Positions 50,715 to 58,966 of a stretch of DNA of 64,000 nucleotides are shown here, one piece after another (position 1 is the stretch's first letter; every line of letters begins with the position of its first letter). The stretch comes from JADLHS01 sp020848635 (GTDB lineage Bacteria > Verrucomicrobiota > Verrucomicrobiia > Limisphaerales > JADLHS01), in assembly GCA_037044975.1 (NCBI GenBank), contig JBAOIL010000037.1, forward strand, positions 310,001 through 374,000, written 5' to 3'. Below the pieces are notes generated by a model that worked only from the letters and a program-made list of their open reading frames with translations, had not been told where the DNA came from and searched no databases. The position numbers and the translations under genes were made by a program.

Positions 50715-51308
50715 ATGCTGCCCGCTTTACCAAAGGCCCAAAAGATTCTCGATAACGAGTGGAACAAGCGGATGTTCGCCGCGAAGGACAAAGTGTTCCC
50801 GACGCACATCCACCCACCTGTGTTGGCGATAATCGAAGGAAAGACTGGCGACTTTCAGCGGGAAGACCGGCAAGTGAAGCCACTGGAAATGAAGCTTCAC
50901 AGAGTTACGGCCCAGCATAGCGTTGCGGATGGAAAGGGAATGTCTCTCAGTGTTTTTGACTCGAAAGCAAAGGAAGTCGGCGAAGCGCTGGGAAAGCAGT
51001 TCTTCGAATCAGTCCTTCAGGGAGTTAACGAAGCTGTCAAAGAGACAGGAAACGTAGTGAAATTCAAAAAGGGAGGACTCGAGCAAGAGGACGTAATCCG
51101 AATGCTCGAAATGATGGATCAGAATTTCGACGAAAATGGGAATCCCACGGGCCAAATGATAGGCGGTTCTGAGTTTATTGCAGAACTCAAAAAGAGCGAA
51201 GTTGAGTGGGCAAATGACAAGGAATTTCAGGCGAGGATTAAAGAGGTGAGGATGCGGAAGAGACTGGAGTTCCATGAACGAGAGGCTTGTCGAAGACTGG
51301 TTGGCTAA
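50715..51308 (+). CDS. Hypothetical protein, first gene of a two-gene overlapping module
   Basis: 197 residues from ATG 50715 (MLPALPKAQKILDNEWNKRM). Helix-rich and charged. It contains RQVKPLEMKLHRVTAQ and a QEDVIRMLEMMDQNFDENGN segment. I recognise no domain; there is no membrane helix or signal peptide. Its last 35 bases overlap the start of the next gene in another frame, so the two are almost certainly co-translated. AT content here is higher than in flanking core genes, which fits accessory origin. Confidence 0.7.
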   Translation: MLPALPKAQKILDNEWNKRMFAAKDKVFPTHIHPPVLAIIEGKTGDFQREDRQVKPLEMKLHRVTAQHSVADGKGMSLSVFDSKAKEVGEALGKQFFESVLQGVNEAVKETGNVVKFKKGGLEQEDVIRMLEMMDQNFDENGNPTGQMIGGSEFIAELKKSEVEWANDKEFQARIKEVRMRKRLEFHEREACRRLVG

Positions 51309-52870
51309 AGCCAACGAGCGTTTATACCAAACACCCTTTGCTCAGTCGTTAATAGCAGAGGGCATGGAGGTATTGCGCGTCGCACACAGTCCACACGAGC
51401 ATGGAAAAGACATTATCGCGGTGGACAAGAACGGAAGAGTCCACGCGTATCAACTCAAGGACGGGGATTTAGACCTCAAAGATTTTGAGAAGGGTTTGGG
51501 GCAGATTATTGCGTTAGTGGAGACCCAAGTTGAGCATCCCGCGATTTCAGGACAGCCTCGCCACCAACCTTGGCTCGTTGTATCTGGCCAGATTTCCGTT
51601 CCGGCTGAAGATAGAATCCGAGTCCACAACATTCGCTGGGGCAAGCGTCCATACACCCCATTGAAAGTCATTACGGGGCGGCAGCTGTTGGTTAGGTTCG
51701 CTACGATGAGCGCAAATTTCTGGCCTCAAGTTCCTGAGGACTCAAACCGCCTATTTAACCTCTACTTGGCTAACGGCAAGAACACACTGGATCGAGATAA
51801 TTTTGTAAAGTTGATCGCTGAAGTTACGAGCGTTGAAGCAAAGACAAAGCGAGTCGAAGTGGAGCGGAGGCTATCAGCCGCGAATCTGTTTGCTAGCTAC
51901 GCGCTCTCGCCATTTCATAATTCAAAGAACCATTGGGAACTTGTCCAAGGTTGGACTATCGCAGCCGCCCAAATTGCATGGGCAGCAGATCAAGCAAACT
52001 TACCGTTGCAAGCATGGCAACCCACGTTTCGTCTCGCGACCAACGCCGCTTTGCGCGCACTAGCTGATCTTGCTTGGGAAGCCCTGCAACCAGATGCTCT
52101 TCGGCCGGGAACTTTTTGCGAACTCGACGAGTTAACTCGGTCACGGTGCACCGTATGTGCTGGTGCCATCGCTGCTCAAATTCTGGTTTCGCGTCAACAT
52201 GGGAATCCGTGGGAACACGAATCTAACGCGAAGGAATGCATAGAGAAACTATTCACAGGCGGACGACTTTTTTTGTGGGGTGAGTCCGCGTGTTCCACCT
52301 TTCGTAGCACTTGTTTGGGCGTTAGACCAATTGAGAGGCGATCAATTCGCCGACAGAATCCTGTTTTCAGCGCTTTCAGGCCTGGTGCATCAAAACAGCA
52401 ATCACTCTTTACCCAAAAGCCCATCGCCCTACGATTCAGCGGACGATGCAAATTCAAAGTGGCTAAAACGGCTCTTTGAAAAGGAAACGGCCCTAGACCT
52501 CCAAGCCACGGCCTCCTATTCCTTGGAAGCTCTCGTCACTCTTGTCGCCCGCAGGTTGTGGAGGAATACGCTGGCTGCACTTTGGTCGCCGATAACAAAG
52601 ATCGACATGGTCAGGTTGACCCCGGACCACCCTCGGGACATTCTTCTGTGGAACTGGGGGAATCTTCGTGGCGCTAATCAATCCAGAAAGTTTGGCGCAC
52701 CGCAAAGCTGGGCCGAACTGCTCGACGAATCACGTCGCGATGAAAGCGATTCGCTCCCTGACGTAATTAGAACCAATTTCGACTTTGGATTGCTTTTCAT
52801 GCTCTGTTTTCCTCACCGGTTGAGCCGAAGTCTCGTGAAACATTTTGAGGAAAGGATGCGCTTCCTATAA
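51274..52870 (+). CDS. Mrr-like PD-(D/E)xK nuclease-domain protein, one frameshift
   Basis: About 531 residues after correcting one extra base near 52270 (TTTTTTT or GGGG run). The N-terminal domain reads VLRVAHSPHEHGKDIIAV ... HAYQLKDGDLDLKDF; the GKD Asp (46) and QLK (60-62) fit the D...QxK active site of Mrr-like restriction-endonuclease-fold nucleases. The long C-terminal part (QGWTIAAAQIAWAADQANLP, SLEALVTLVARRLWRNTLAA) is helical and of unknown family. Together with the overlapping upstream gene it may be a defence or stress module; function is inferred from domain and architecture only. Confidence 0.7.
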
Positions 52871-52879
52871 GCGCTTAAG

Positions 52880-53356
52880 ATGACCACGCCGATCCGCGCG
52901 GTGGATGAGCGGGTGCTGCCGTTTGCGCCAGACCAAATCTGGCCAGTGCTGGCGGACGTGAACGGTTATCCCCAGTGGTATCCGCCGTCGCTGCATCTGC
53001 ACGTGCGGGCGGTCACCGCTGCCGGGATCGGGTCGGAGGTAGAGCTGCGTCCCCGGGGCGGACGCGCGTTTCGCTGTCGCGTGGAGTCGCTCGAAGCGCC
53101 GCGCCGGCTGCGGCTGCGTTACCCGGGCGACTTCATCGTGGGCACGGGCGAGTGGCGTTTGGACGCCGTGCCCGGCGGCACGCGGGTGACGTATGAGATG
53201 GATGTGGTGGCCACCGGGCGATTGGCGCTGCTGCTGGGCTGGCTATTGCCGCTCGGCAAAATCCACTCCAAGTTCATGCGCGAGGTGTTGGAGAGTCTGG
53301 AGCGGGAGACGGGGAGGCGGGTGGTGCACCGCACAGTTTCCCCAACGGGAAATTGA
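52880..53356 (+). CDS. SRPBCC-family (polyketide cyclase-like) protein
   Basis: 158 residues. IWPVLADVNGYPQWYPPSLH, VGTGEWRLDAVPGGTRVTYE and LEREtgRRV-type ending match the START/SRPBCC hydrophobic-pocket fold. GC content returns to the core level. ATG 52880 lies nine bases after the stop of the nuclease gene. It probably binds a small hydrophobic ligand; none can be named. Confidence 0.85.
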   Translation: MTTPIRAVDERVLPFAPDQIWPVLADVNGYPQWYPPSLHLHVRAVTAAGIGSEVELRPRGGRAFRCRVESLEAPRRLRLRYPGDFIVGTGEWRLDAVPGGTRVTYEMDVVATGRLALLLGWLLPLGKIHSKFMREVLESLERETGRRVVHRTVSPTGN

Positions 53357-53580
53357 ATTTTCGTGAGGCAGTTCTTCGGGTTGCTTCTGCAGATCAGGCC
53401 CGAGCCTTTGGCGTCAACTTCGCACGGCCGGAGGAACTACGCGCTGGTGGCGGCGATTTGAAGTTGGCGAATGGTATTGAAAGACTACATTGCCTCGCAG
53501 GCGGGTTGCCTCAGAAGGGTAATTCGCGATCAATCCTTATGCGAATGCGTCAACACCATCCAAACGACAGGCCCGGATCC

Positions 53581-54483
53581 ATGCTGGTGATCCGGAGGCT
53601 ACAACCCGCACCCAGTGCGCCGGAGCAAAGGCAATTCTGTGATCCCACCGAACTTTTCAACAACCCACGAGAGCGCAATGGCCGCGTCGCGAATCGTTCT
53701 GGGTTCACTTTGATCGAACTGCTGGTAGTCATCGCGATCATCGCGATCCTCGCGGCCATGCTGCTGCCGGCGTTGAGCCGGGCCAAGGGCAAGGCCCAGG
53801 CGATCAACTGTCTCAACAACCTGAAACAGCTCAACCTCTGCTGGTATCTTTATACCGGCGACAGCAATGATCTATTGGTCATGAACAATCCTTTTGCCAC
53901 CACGCCGGATACTTCCTGGCTGACCGGTAATATGAGCGACCCGATCCAAGCCACCAACACGAAGCTGATCCAGATCGGTTATCTGTGGCGGTACAACAAG
54001 TCCCTGGCCATTTATCATTGTCCGAGCGACAAGTCCGCGGCGGGCAACGTCCCCAAGGTGCGCAGCTACTCACTGGGCGGCCAGATGGGCAGCACCGATA
54101 ACGCCCAAGGCAAACCCTGGGATGGCCAAGCTCTGATGCTGGGTAATCCGGGCTATCCCCCCAACATGAAATTCACACAGATTACCCGACCGCCCCCCTC
54201 CCAGGCACTGACGTTTGTGGAAGAAAGTGAGTTGTCCATTGATGACGGCTTTTATTTCATCTGGCTCCCCAAAATTAACGGCACCCCCAACGACATGTGG
54301 GGCAATCTGCCCGCCCTCCGTCGCCACAACAACAATGGCAGTTGTTTCTCCTTTGCCGATGGGCACTCGGAGATCTGGAGGTGGCGCGATCCGCGAACCA
54401 CCGATCCGGGCACCAAGCCAAACGACCCGCAAGCGGGCAACCTGGATATCCGGCGGGTGCAGAGCGCCTACGCCATTCCTTAG
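53581..54483 (+). CDS. Pseudopilin-like protein with prepilin leader (intact)
   Basis: About 300 residues from ATG 53581; the frame is open to 53353 and other ATGs lie at 53539 and 53545, so the start is uncertain. RSGFTLIELLVVIAIIAILA is the leader and helix, followed by LLPALSRAKGKAQAINCLNN. The middle has AIYHCPSDKSAAG and VRSYSLGGQMGS. The end has NNNGSCFSFADGHSEIWRWR, the DGHS motif of the DUF1559-like group. This is the intact counterpart of the broken gene at 4178-5014. The leader before the helix is unusually long whichever start is used. Confidence 0.85.
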   Translation: MLVIRRLQPAPSAPEQRQFCDPTELFNNPRERNGRVANRSGFTLIELLVVIAIIAILAAMLLPALSRAKGKAQAINCLNNLKQLNLCWYLYTGDSNDLLVMNNPFATTPDTSWLTGNMSDPIQATNTKLIQIGYLWRYNKSLAIYHCPSDKSAAGNVPKVRSYSLGGQMGSTDNAQGKPWDGQALMLGNPGYPPNMKFTQITRPPPSQALTFVEESELSIDDGFYFIWLPKINGTPNDMWGNLPALRRHNNNGSCFSFADGHSEIWRWRDPRTTDPGTKPNDPQAGNLDIRRVQSAYAIP

Positions 54484-54542
54484 CCGAAGTCCGGCGTCGG
54501 AACTGGAGGCGATGGTTTGAACTGAGGCTGAACAACAAGAAA

Positions 54543-54569
54543 GCCCGCTCTGTTTTGAGCGGGCTTTGA
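54543..54569. terminator. Bidirectional intrinsic terminator between pseudopilin and rplQ
   Basis: AAAGCCCGCTC-TGTTTT-GAGCGGGCTTT, a perfect 11-bp stem with flanking A/T, followed by GAGAATTTT on the plus side. It can end both the plus-strand pseudopilin transcript and the minus-strand ribosomal operon. Confidence 0.85.
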
Positions 54570-54584
54570 GAATTTTATCACCGA

Positions 54585-55058
54585 TTATTTCGACTCGGAC
54601 TTTTTCTTGTCCCCATCGGCTGGGAGCTCAGCCGGAGCAGCGGTGACGACTTCGTCCACCCATTCGAGGATGGCCTTGTTCGCGGCGTCGCCCGGACGCT
54701 GTTCCAGTTTTATAATACGGGTGTAACCACCGGTGCGGCCTTTGAACGCCGGCGCAATATCTTCAAAGAGGATACGGATGACGTCCTCCTGCCGCCGCCA
54801 CTTCTGGCGTTCCGCCTTGGTAAGCGCCACGGTCGGACCGTGCGTGTGCAGCTTGGCGGTGGCGAGGCGACGCGCGTGGAGCGTGCCCTGTTTGCCCAAG
54901 CTGACAATTTTTTCCGCCACAGACCGCGCGGCCTTGGCCTTGGCGAGGGTGGTGGTAATCCGCTTGTGCTTGATCAGACTGCAAACCATGTTGGCGAGCA
55001 TCGCATTCCGATGCTCGAACGTGCGGCCCAACTTGGCGGTTCGTTTAAGGTGTCGCAT
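54585..55058 (-). CDS. rplQ: 50S ribosomal protein L17
   Basis: 157 residues. MRHLKRTAKLGRTFEHRNAM and the later DVIRILFEDIAPAFKGRTGG-YTRIIKLEQRPGD are diagnostic. The C-terminal roughly 30 residues are an acidic/lysine-rich tail (ELPADGDKKKSESK), longer than E. coli L17 (127 residues). Last gene of the spc/alpha operon, four bases after rpoA. Confidence 0.97.
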   Translation of the reverse strand: MRHLKRTAKLGRTFEHRNAMLANMVCSLIKHKRITTTLAKAKAARSVAEKIVSLGKQGTLHARRLATAKLHTHGPTVALTKAERQKWRRQEDVIRILFEDIAPAFKGRTGGYTRIIKLEQRPGDAANKAILEWVDEVVTAAPAELPADGDKKKSESK

Positions 55059-55062
55059 AAAA

Positions 55063-56076
55063 TTACGTTGCGGCGGCTTCTTCTTTGGGCCCTTCCAGCA
55101 AGCCCGGCTCGAAAGTCATGCCCAGGGCCAAACCGAGCGCGGTCAGCTTGTCCTTGATCTCGTTCAAGGACTTCTTGCCGAAGTTCCGATACTTGAGCAT
55201 TTCGGCTTCGCTCTTCATCGCGAGCTGGCCCACGGTGGTGATGTTCGCGTTGTTAAGACAGTTGGCGGCCCGGACGCTGAGCTCGATCTCGTTGACGCTC
55301 ATGTTGAGGAGCTTCTTCAGCTTCATCTTCTCATCGTCCTGCTTGTCCACGGTTTCCTCGAACTCAATGGCATTCTTGTCATAACCAACAAACACGTCGA
55401 GATGGTGCTGCAGAATCGCAGAAGCCTGCGTGAGAGCGTCATCTGGCGTCATGCGACCGTCGGTCCAAAGTTCCACGACCAGCCGATCGTAATCGGTCCG
55501 CTGACCAACGCGGGCGGCTTCCACCGCGTAACGCACGCGAATGACCGGGGAAAAAAGGGAATCAATCGCGATCACGCCGATCGCCTGGCCAGGCTTCTTG
55601 TTTTCATCGCCCGGGCAAAATCCCCGGCCCACCTGCACTTCAAGTTCCATCTCGAACTTCTTTTTCTTATCGAGGGTGCAGATGATTTGATCCGGATTCA
55701 CCAGTTCAATGTTCTGATTGACCTGAATGTCCGCCGCGGTGACCTGACCTTCCTTGTTCGCGGAGAGCAACAAGGTTTGCGGATCACGGGTGTGCGCCTT
55801 GAATTTGACCTTCTTGAGATTGAGAACAATGTCCGTGACATCTTCCACCACGCCCTCAATCGCGGCGAACTCGTGCATCGCCCCGTCAATCTTGATGGAG
55901 GTGATGGCTGCGCCTTCGAGCGAGCTGAGCAGCACGCGGCGCAGAGAGTTGCCGATCGTATGGCCGTAACCGGTTTCAAACGGTTCGGCAATGAACTTGG
56001 TGTAGGTTTCCGTCGCCGTTGACTCATCCTTGGTCAACCGCTTGGGCATTTCAAATCTTCCGAGGCGCACTGGCAT
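55063..56076 (-). CDS. rpoA: RNA polymerase alpha subunit
   Basis: 337 residues. The N-terminal dimerisation domain includes GYGHTIGNSLRRVLLSSLEG and MHEFAAIEGVVEDV. The C-terminal DNA-binding domain includes ELSVRAANCLNNANITTVGQ and KYRNFGKKSLNEIKDKL. ATG 56076 (MPVRLGRFEMPKRL) fits PVC homologues. A roughly 100-base gap with hairpins separates it from rpsD upstream. Confidence 0.98.
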   Translation of the reverse strand: MPVRLGRFEMPKRLTKDESTATETYTKFIAEPFETGYGHTIGNSLRRVLLSSLEGAAITSIKIDGAMHEFAAIEGVVEDVTDIVLNLKKVKFKAHTRDPQTLLLSANKEGQVTAADIQVNQNIELVNPDQIICTLDKKKKFEMELEVQVGRGFCPGDENKKPGQAIGVIAIDSLFSPVIRVRYAVEAARVGQRTDYDRLVVELWTDGRMTPDDALTQASAILQHHLDVFVGYDKNAIEFEETVDKQDDEKMKLKKLLNMSVNEIELSVRAANCLNNANITTVGQLAMKSEAEMLKYRNFGKKSLNEIKDKLTALGLALGMTFEPGLLEGPKEEAAAT

Positions 56077-56089
56077 AGGTTTCTTTCGT

Positions 56090-56176
56090 GCAATTTTAAT
56101 CTGGCCGCGACCGGTTCATTCCCGCATCGGTCACGGCCCGTGTAATTGCGTTGGTCCCGCTGGGCGGGACGGGTTG
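56090..56176 (-). promoter_or_regulatory. Hairpin pair between rpsD and rpoA
   Basis: On the minus strand GTCCCGCCCAGCGGGAC (56154-56170) and GACCGATGCGGGAATGAACCGGTC (56110-56133) can each fold, without a U tract. They lie in the only sizeable gap of the operon's distal half, so they may tune rpoA expression (processing site or partial attenuator). Confidence 0.35.
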
Positions 56177-56179
56177 TTA

Positions 56180-56788
56180 CTAGCGGGAATAAAATTCGAC
56201 CACGGTTTGTTCGTTGGCAATGGGGTTGATTTCGTCGCGGGTCGGAATCCGCATCACGACACCCTTGAACTCATCCTTGCTCAGCGACAGCCAGTCGGGC
56301 ACGGCACGGCTGGTGGACAACTCGAACGCTTTCGTCGCCATCTGGCGCGAGACAGTGTTGTTCTTAACCGTAATGGTGTCGTTGACCTTCAAGGCGTACG
56401 ACGGAATGCCGACCTTGCGGCCATTCACTTGAATATGACCATGCGCCACCATCTGGCGGGCTGCGGCCCGCGTGGTGCCCAGACCAAGGTGATGCACGAC
56501 GTTGTCCAAACGGGTTTCCAAAATCTGCAGCATCTGTTCACCGGTAACACCGCGGCGTTGGAGCGCTTTCTCATATACGCCCCGGAATTGGCGTTCCATC
56601 AAACCGTAGTAATATCGCAGCTTCTGCTTCTCGACGAGAGCGGCCCCGTAGTCGGTCAGTTTGCGGCGGGATTTCGGGCCGTGTACACCCGGGGGATAAT
56701 TGCGGCGTTCGAGATACTTCGACGGGCCGAAGATCGGGATACCGAATCGACGGCTGATGCGAACGCGAGGTCCTTTATAGCGAGCCAT
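56180..56788 (-). CDS. rpsD: 30S ribosomal protein S4
   Basis: 202 residues. MARYKGPRVRISRRFGIPIF, GVYEKALQRRGVTGEQMLQI-LETRLDNVV and VAHGHIQVNGRKVGIPSY (S4 RNA-binding domain) are diagnostic. The N-terminal zinc-binding cysteines of C+ S4 proteins are absent. It nucleates 16S assembly. Between rpsK and rpoA as usual in alpha operons. Confidence 0.98.
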   Translation of the reverse strand: MARYKGPRVRISRRFGIPIFGPSKYLERRNYPPGVHGPKSRRKLTDYGAALVEKQKLRYYYGLMERQFRGVYEKALQRRGVTGEQMLQILETRLDNVVHHLGLGTTRAAARQMVAHGHIQVNGRKVGIPSYALKVNDTITVKNNTVSRQMATKAFELSTSRAVPDWLSLSKDEFKGVVMRIPTRDEINPIANEQTVVEFYSR

Positions 56789-56822
56789 GGTCTAGTGATA
56801 GTTAGGAGTTGAAAGTTGAGCC

Positions 56823-57409
56823 TTACACGCGACGCTTCTTGCGTGGGCGACAGCCGTTGTGGGGAACGGGCGTCACGTCCTTGATCGTGGAAATCTCCAA
56901 ACCGATCGCCTGCAATGCGCGAATGGCGGATTCACGACCCGAGCCCGGACCTTTCACGCGGATTTCCACTTCCCGCATGCCATGCGCCATTGCCTGACGG
57001 GCGGCGTCCTGGGCAACTTGTTGCGCCGCGTAGGCCGTGCTCTTGCGCGAACCCTTAAAACCTACCCGACCGGCGGCCGACCAGCCGAGCAGGTTACCGT
57101 GCATGTCGGTGATGGTCACCTGCGTGTTATTAAAAGTGGCCAGGATGTTTGCAATGCCAACGCTGATATTCTTGGCGTGCTTGGCCTTGATGATCTTCTT
57201 GGCATTGACATCTTCCCCAAGCAATTCGGCAGCCGTCGGCGCCGCCGCCGCGACGAGCATCTCGGCGGGCTTGGGGGCATCCGCAACTGCGCCGGGGCCC
57301 CAGCGGTTGGCGGGGACTTTTTCGCGGGTTTGCCCTCATCGGTTTTCCCGGCGGATTCAGCCTTGGCTTCCTTGGCCGGCGGGATTTTCTTTTTGGTTTC
57401 TTCAGCCAT
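56823..57409 (-). CDS. rpsK: 30S ribosomal protein S11 with long N-terminal extension, one frameshift
   Basis: The conserved part (AKNISVGIANILATFNNTQV, GRVGFKGSRKSTAYAAQQVA, IRALQAIGLEISTIKDVTPV-PHNGCRPRKKRRV) is diagnostic. ATG 57409 opens a Lys/Glu/Ala-rich extension (MAEETKKKIPPAKEAKAESA) typical of PVC S11. Near 57298 a GGGG run lacks one G; adding it continues GGPGAVADAPKPAEMLVAAA into the S11 body. About 196 residues. Without correction, a start at 57260 would give a 145-residue S11. Confidence 0.94.
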
Positions 57410-57422
57410 ACAAAATCAATTC

Positions 57423-57818
57423 TTAGTGAATGCCAGCCTTGGCGTCGGGTTTACGTTGCACGCCGACCGTCTTGCGCGGACCTTTGCGCGTGCGGGCGTT
57501 GGTTTGGGTTCGCTGACCGCGCACCGGCAGACTGCGAATGTGGCGGATGCCACGATAGCATTTGATGCCTTGCAGGCGTTTGAGGTTCATGCCCAGTTCG
57601 CGGCGAAGATCGCCTTCAATCACGTACTTGCCGTCCTGAATCGCGTGAACGATTTGCGAAAGTTGGGCTTCCGTCAGATCCTTGGCGCGAACGGATCGGT
57701 CAATATTCGCGCGTTCGAGAATCTCGAGCGCATTGACCGGTCCGATGCCGTAAATATAACGGAGCGCGATATCAATGCGCTTGTTCGGTGGTACCTCTAC
57801 CCCAATGATGCGTGCCAT
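57423..57818 (-). CDS. rpsM: 30S ribosomal protein S13
   Basis: 131 residues. MARIIGVEVPPNKRIDIALR-YIYGIGP and CYRGIRHIRSLPVRGQRTQT-NARTRKGP are diagnostic. Sits at the head of the 30S subunit and contacts the P-site tRNA. Three bases after the rpmJ stop. Confidence 0.98.
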   Translation of the reverse strand: MARIIGVEVPPNKRIDIALRYIYGIGPVNALEILERANIDRSVRAKDLTEAQLSQIVHAIQDGKYVIEGDLRRELGMNLKRLQGIKCYRGIRHIRSLPVRGQRTQTNARTRKGPRKTVGVQRKPDAKAGIH

Positions 57819-57821
57819 AAA

Positions 57822-57935
57822 TTATCCTTGACGTTGTTTGTGACGTTTGTTCGTGCAAATCACACGAATGATGCCACGGCGACGCACAATTTTGCAGTGC
57901 TCGCACAGCTTTTTTACCGACGCTCGAACTTTCAT
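57822..57935 (-). CDS. rpmJ: 50S ribosomal protein L36
   Basis: 37 residues: MKVRASVKKLCEHCKIVRRR-GIIRVICTNKRHKQRQG. The three cysteines (11, 14, 27) and His32 form the zinc site, so this is the zinc-bound form. It lies between infA (two bases upstream) and rpsM. Confidence 0.97.
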   Translation of the reverse strand: MKVRASVKKLCEHCKIVRRRGIIRVICTNKRHKQRQG

Positions 57936-57937
57936 GC

Positions 57938-58162
57938 TTAATTCGTTTTCTTTGCTACCAGCAACCGCCCCGTTGACAGATCAAACGGCGTCAATTGCAA
58001 CTTCACTATTTCGCCCGGCATCACGCCGGCAAATTCATTTCTCGTCCGCTCCGTGGCAAATGCCAGCAAACGATGGCCATTCGCCAGTTCGACCTGATAA
58101 GTCCGGTCGGACAGAATTTCGGTCACTCGACCTTCAACTAGGAAGGCGTCTGAGCCGGCCAT
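57938..58162 (-). CDS. infA: Translation initiation factor IF-1
   Basis: 74 residues, S1-like OB fold: DAFLVEGRVTEILSDRTYQV, ELANGHRLLAFATERTRNEF, VMPGEIVKLQLTPFDLSTGR. It binds the 30S A site. Its ATG lies inside the end of map (25-base overlap), implying coupled translation. Confidence 0.93.
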   Translation of the reverse strand: MAGSDAFLVEGRVTEILSDRTYQVELANGHRLLAFATERTRNEFAGVMPGEIVKLQLTPFDLSTGRLLVAKKTN

Positions 58163-58899
58163 GTCAAAATCTCAGGTTCCGTTTCCGTGATCAAGACAGT
58201 ATGCTCAAAATGAGCGGATAGTGAACCATCTTGCGTTACCACTGTCCAGCCGTCTTTCAATATTTTCACGTCGGGCCGGCCCGCATTGACCATCGGCTCG
58301 ATGGCGATCGTCATTCCAGGGCGCAACCTTTGGTTGCTCTTGGGATCCACAAAGTTTGGCACCTGCGGTTCTTCGTGCATTGTCCGCCCGACCCCGTGAC
58401 CAACAAACTCACGCACAACGCTGTAGCCGTTTCCCTCAACGTAACTCTGGATCGCACGCGAAATGTCTGTTACGCGATTTCCCGCCGTTGCCCGCGCAAC
58501 CCCTTCCGCCAGCGCCTGCCGGGTCACATCCATCAACCGTTGCGCCGCCACCCCACAGCCACCCACCGGAATCGTCCGTGCGGTGTCCCCAATAAACCCT
58601 TTGTAAACCACACCGCAGTCCAAGCTCACAATGTCACCGAAGCGCAACTGCCGGTCGTTCGCCAGGCCGTGCACCACCTCGTCATTCACCGAAATGCACG
58701 TGTGACAGGGATATTTCCGATAACCCAAAAACGCGCTCTTCCCACCGTGATGACGAATACGCTCAGCCGCATATTGATCCACCTGCCTTGTCGTCATCCC
58801 TGGCTTGATGAATGTCGAAACTTCCTCGAGCACTGTCGCGGCCACCGCCCCCGCCGGCCGCATCTGTTCCAAATCACGCTCGGTTTTTAAAATGATCAT
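58138..58899 (-). CDS. map: Type I methionine aminopeptidase
   Basis: 253 residues. It removes the initiator Met. The metal ligands are in DIVSLDCGVVYKGFIGDTAR (two Asp), VGHGVGRTMHEEPQVPN (His), TIAIEPMV (Glu) and HFEHTVLITETEPE (Glu). The substrate-site CHTCISVNDEVVHG is present. It follows secY by 67 bases; adk, often between them, is absent. Confidence 0.97.
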   Translation of the reverse strand: MIILKTERDLEQMRPAGAVAATVLEEVSTFIKPGMTTRQVDQYAAERIRHHGGKSAFLGYRKYPCHTCISVNDEVVHGLANDRQLRFGDIVSLDCGVVYKGFIGDTARTIPVGGCGVAAQRLMDVTRQALAEGVARATAGNRVTDISRAIQSYVEGNGYSVVREFVGHGVGRTMHEEPQVPNFVDPKSNQRLRPGMTIAIEPMVNAGRPDVKILKDGWTVVTQDGSLSAHFEHTVLITETEPEILTWPAQTPS

Positions 58900-58966
58900 C
58901 GGCCTCGCACCCCACGTTTTTCATCTCGTTCCCGACAACGATGACGGTTAGGAAAAGCGCTGTTGG

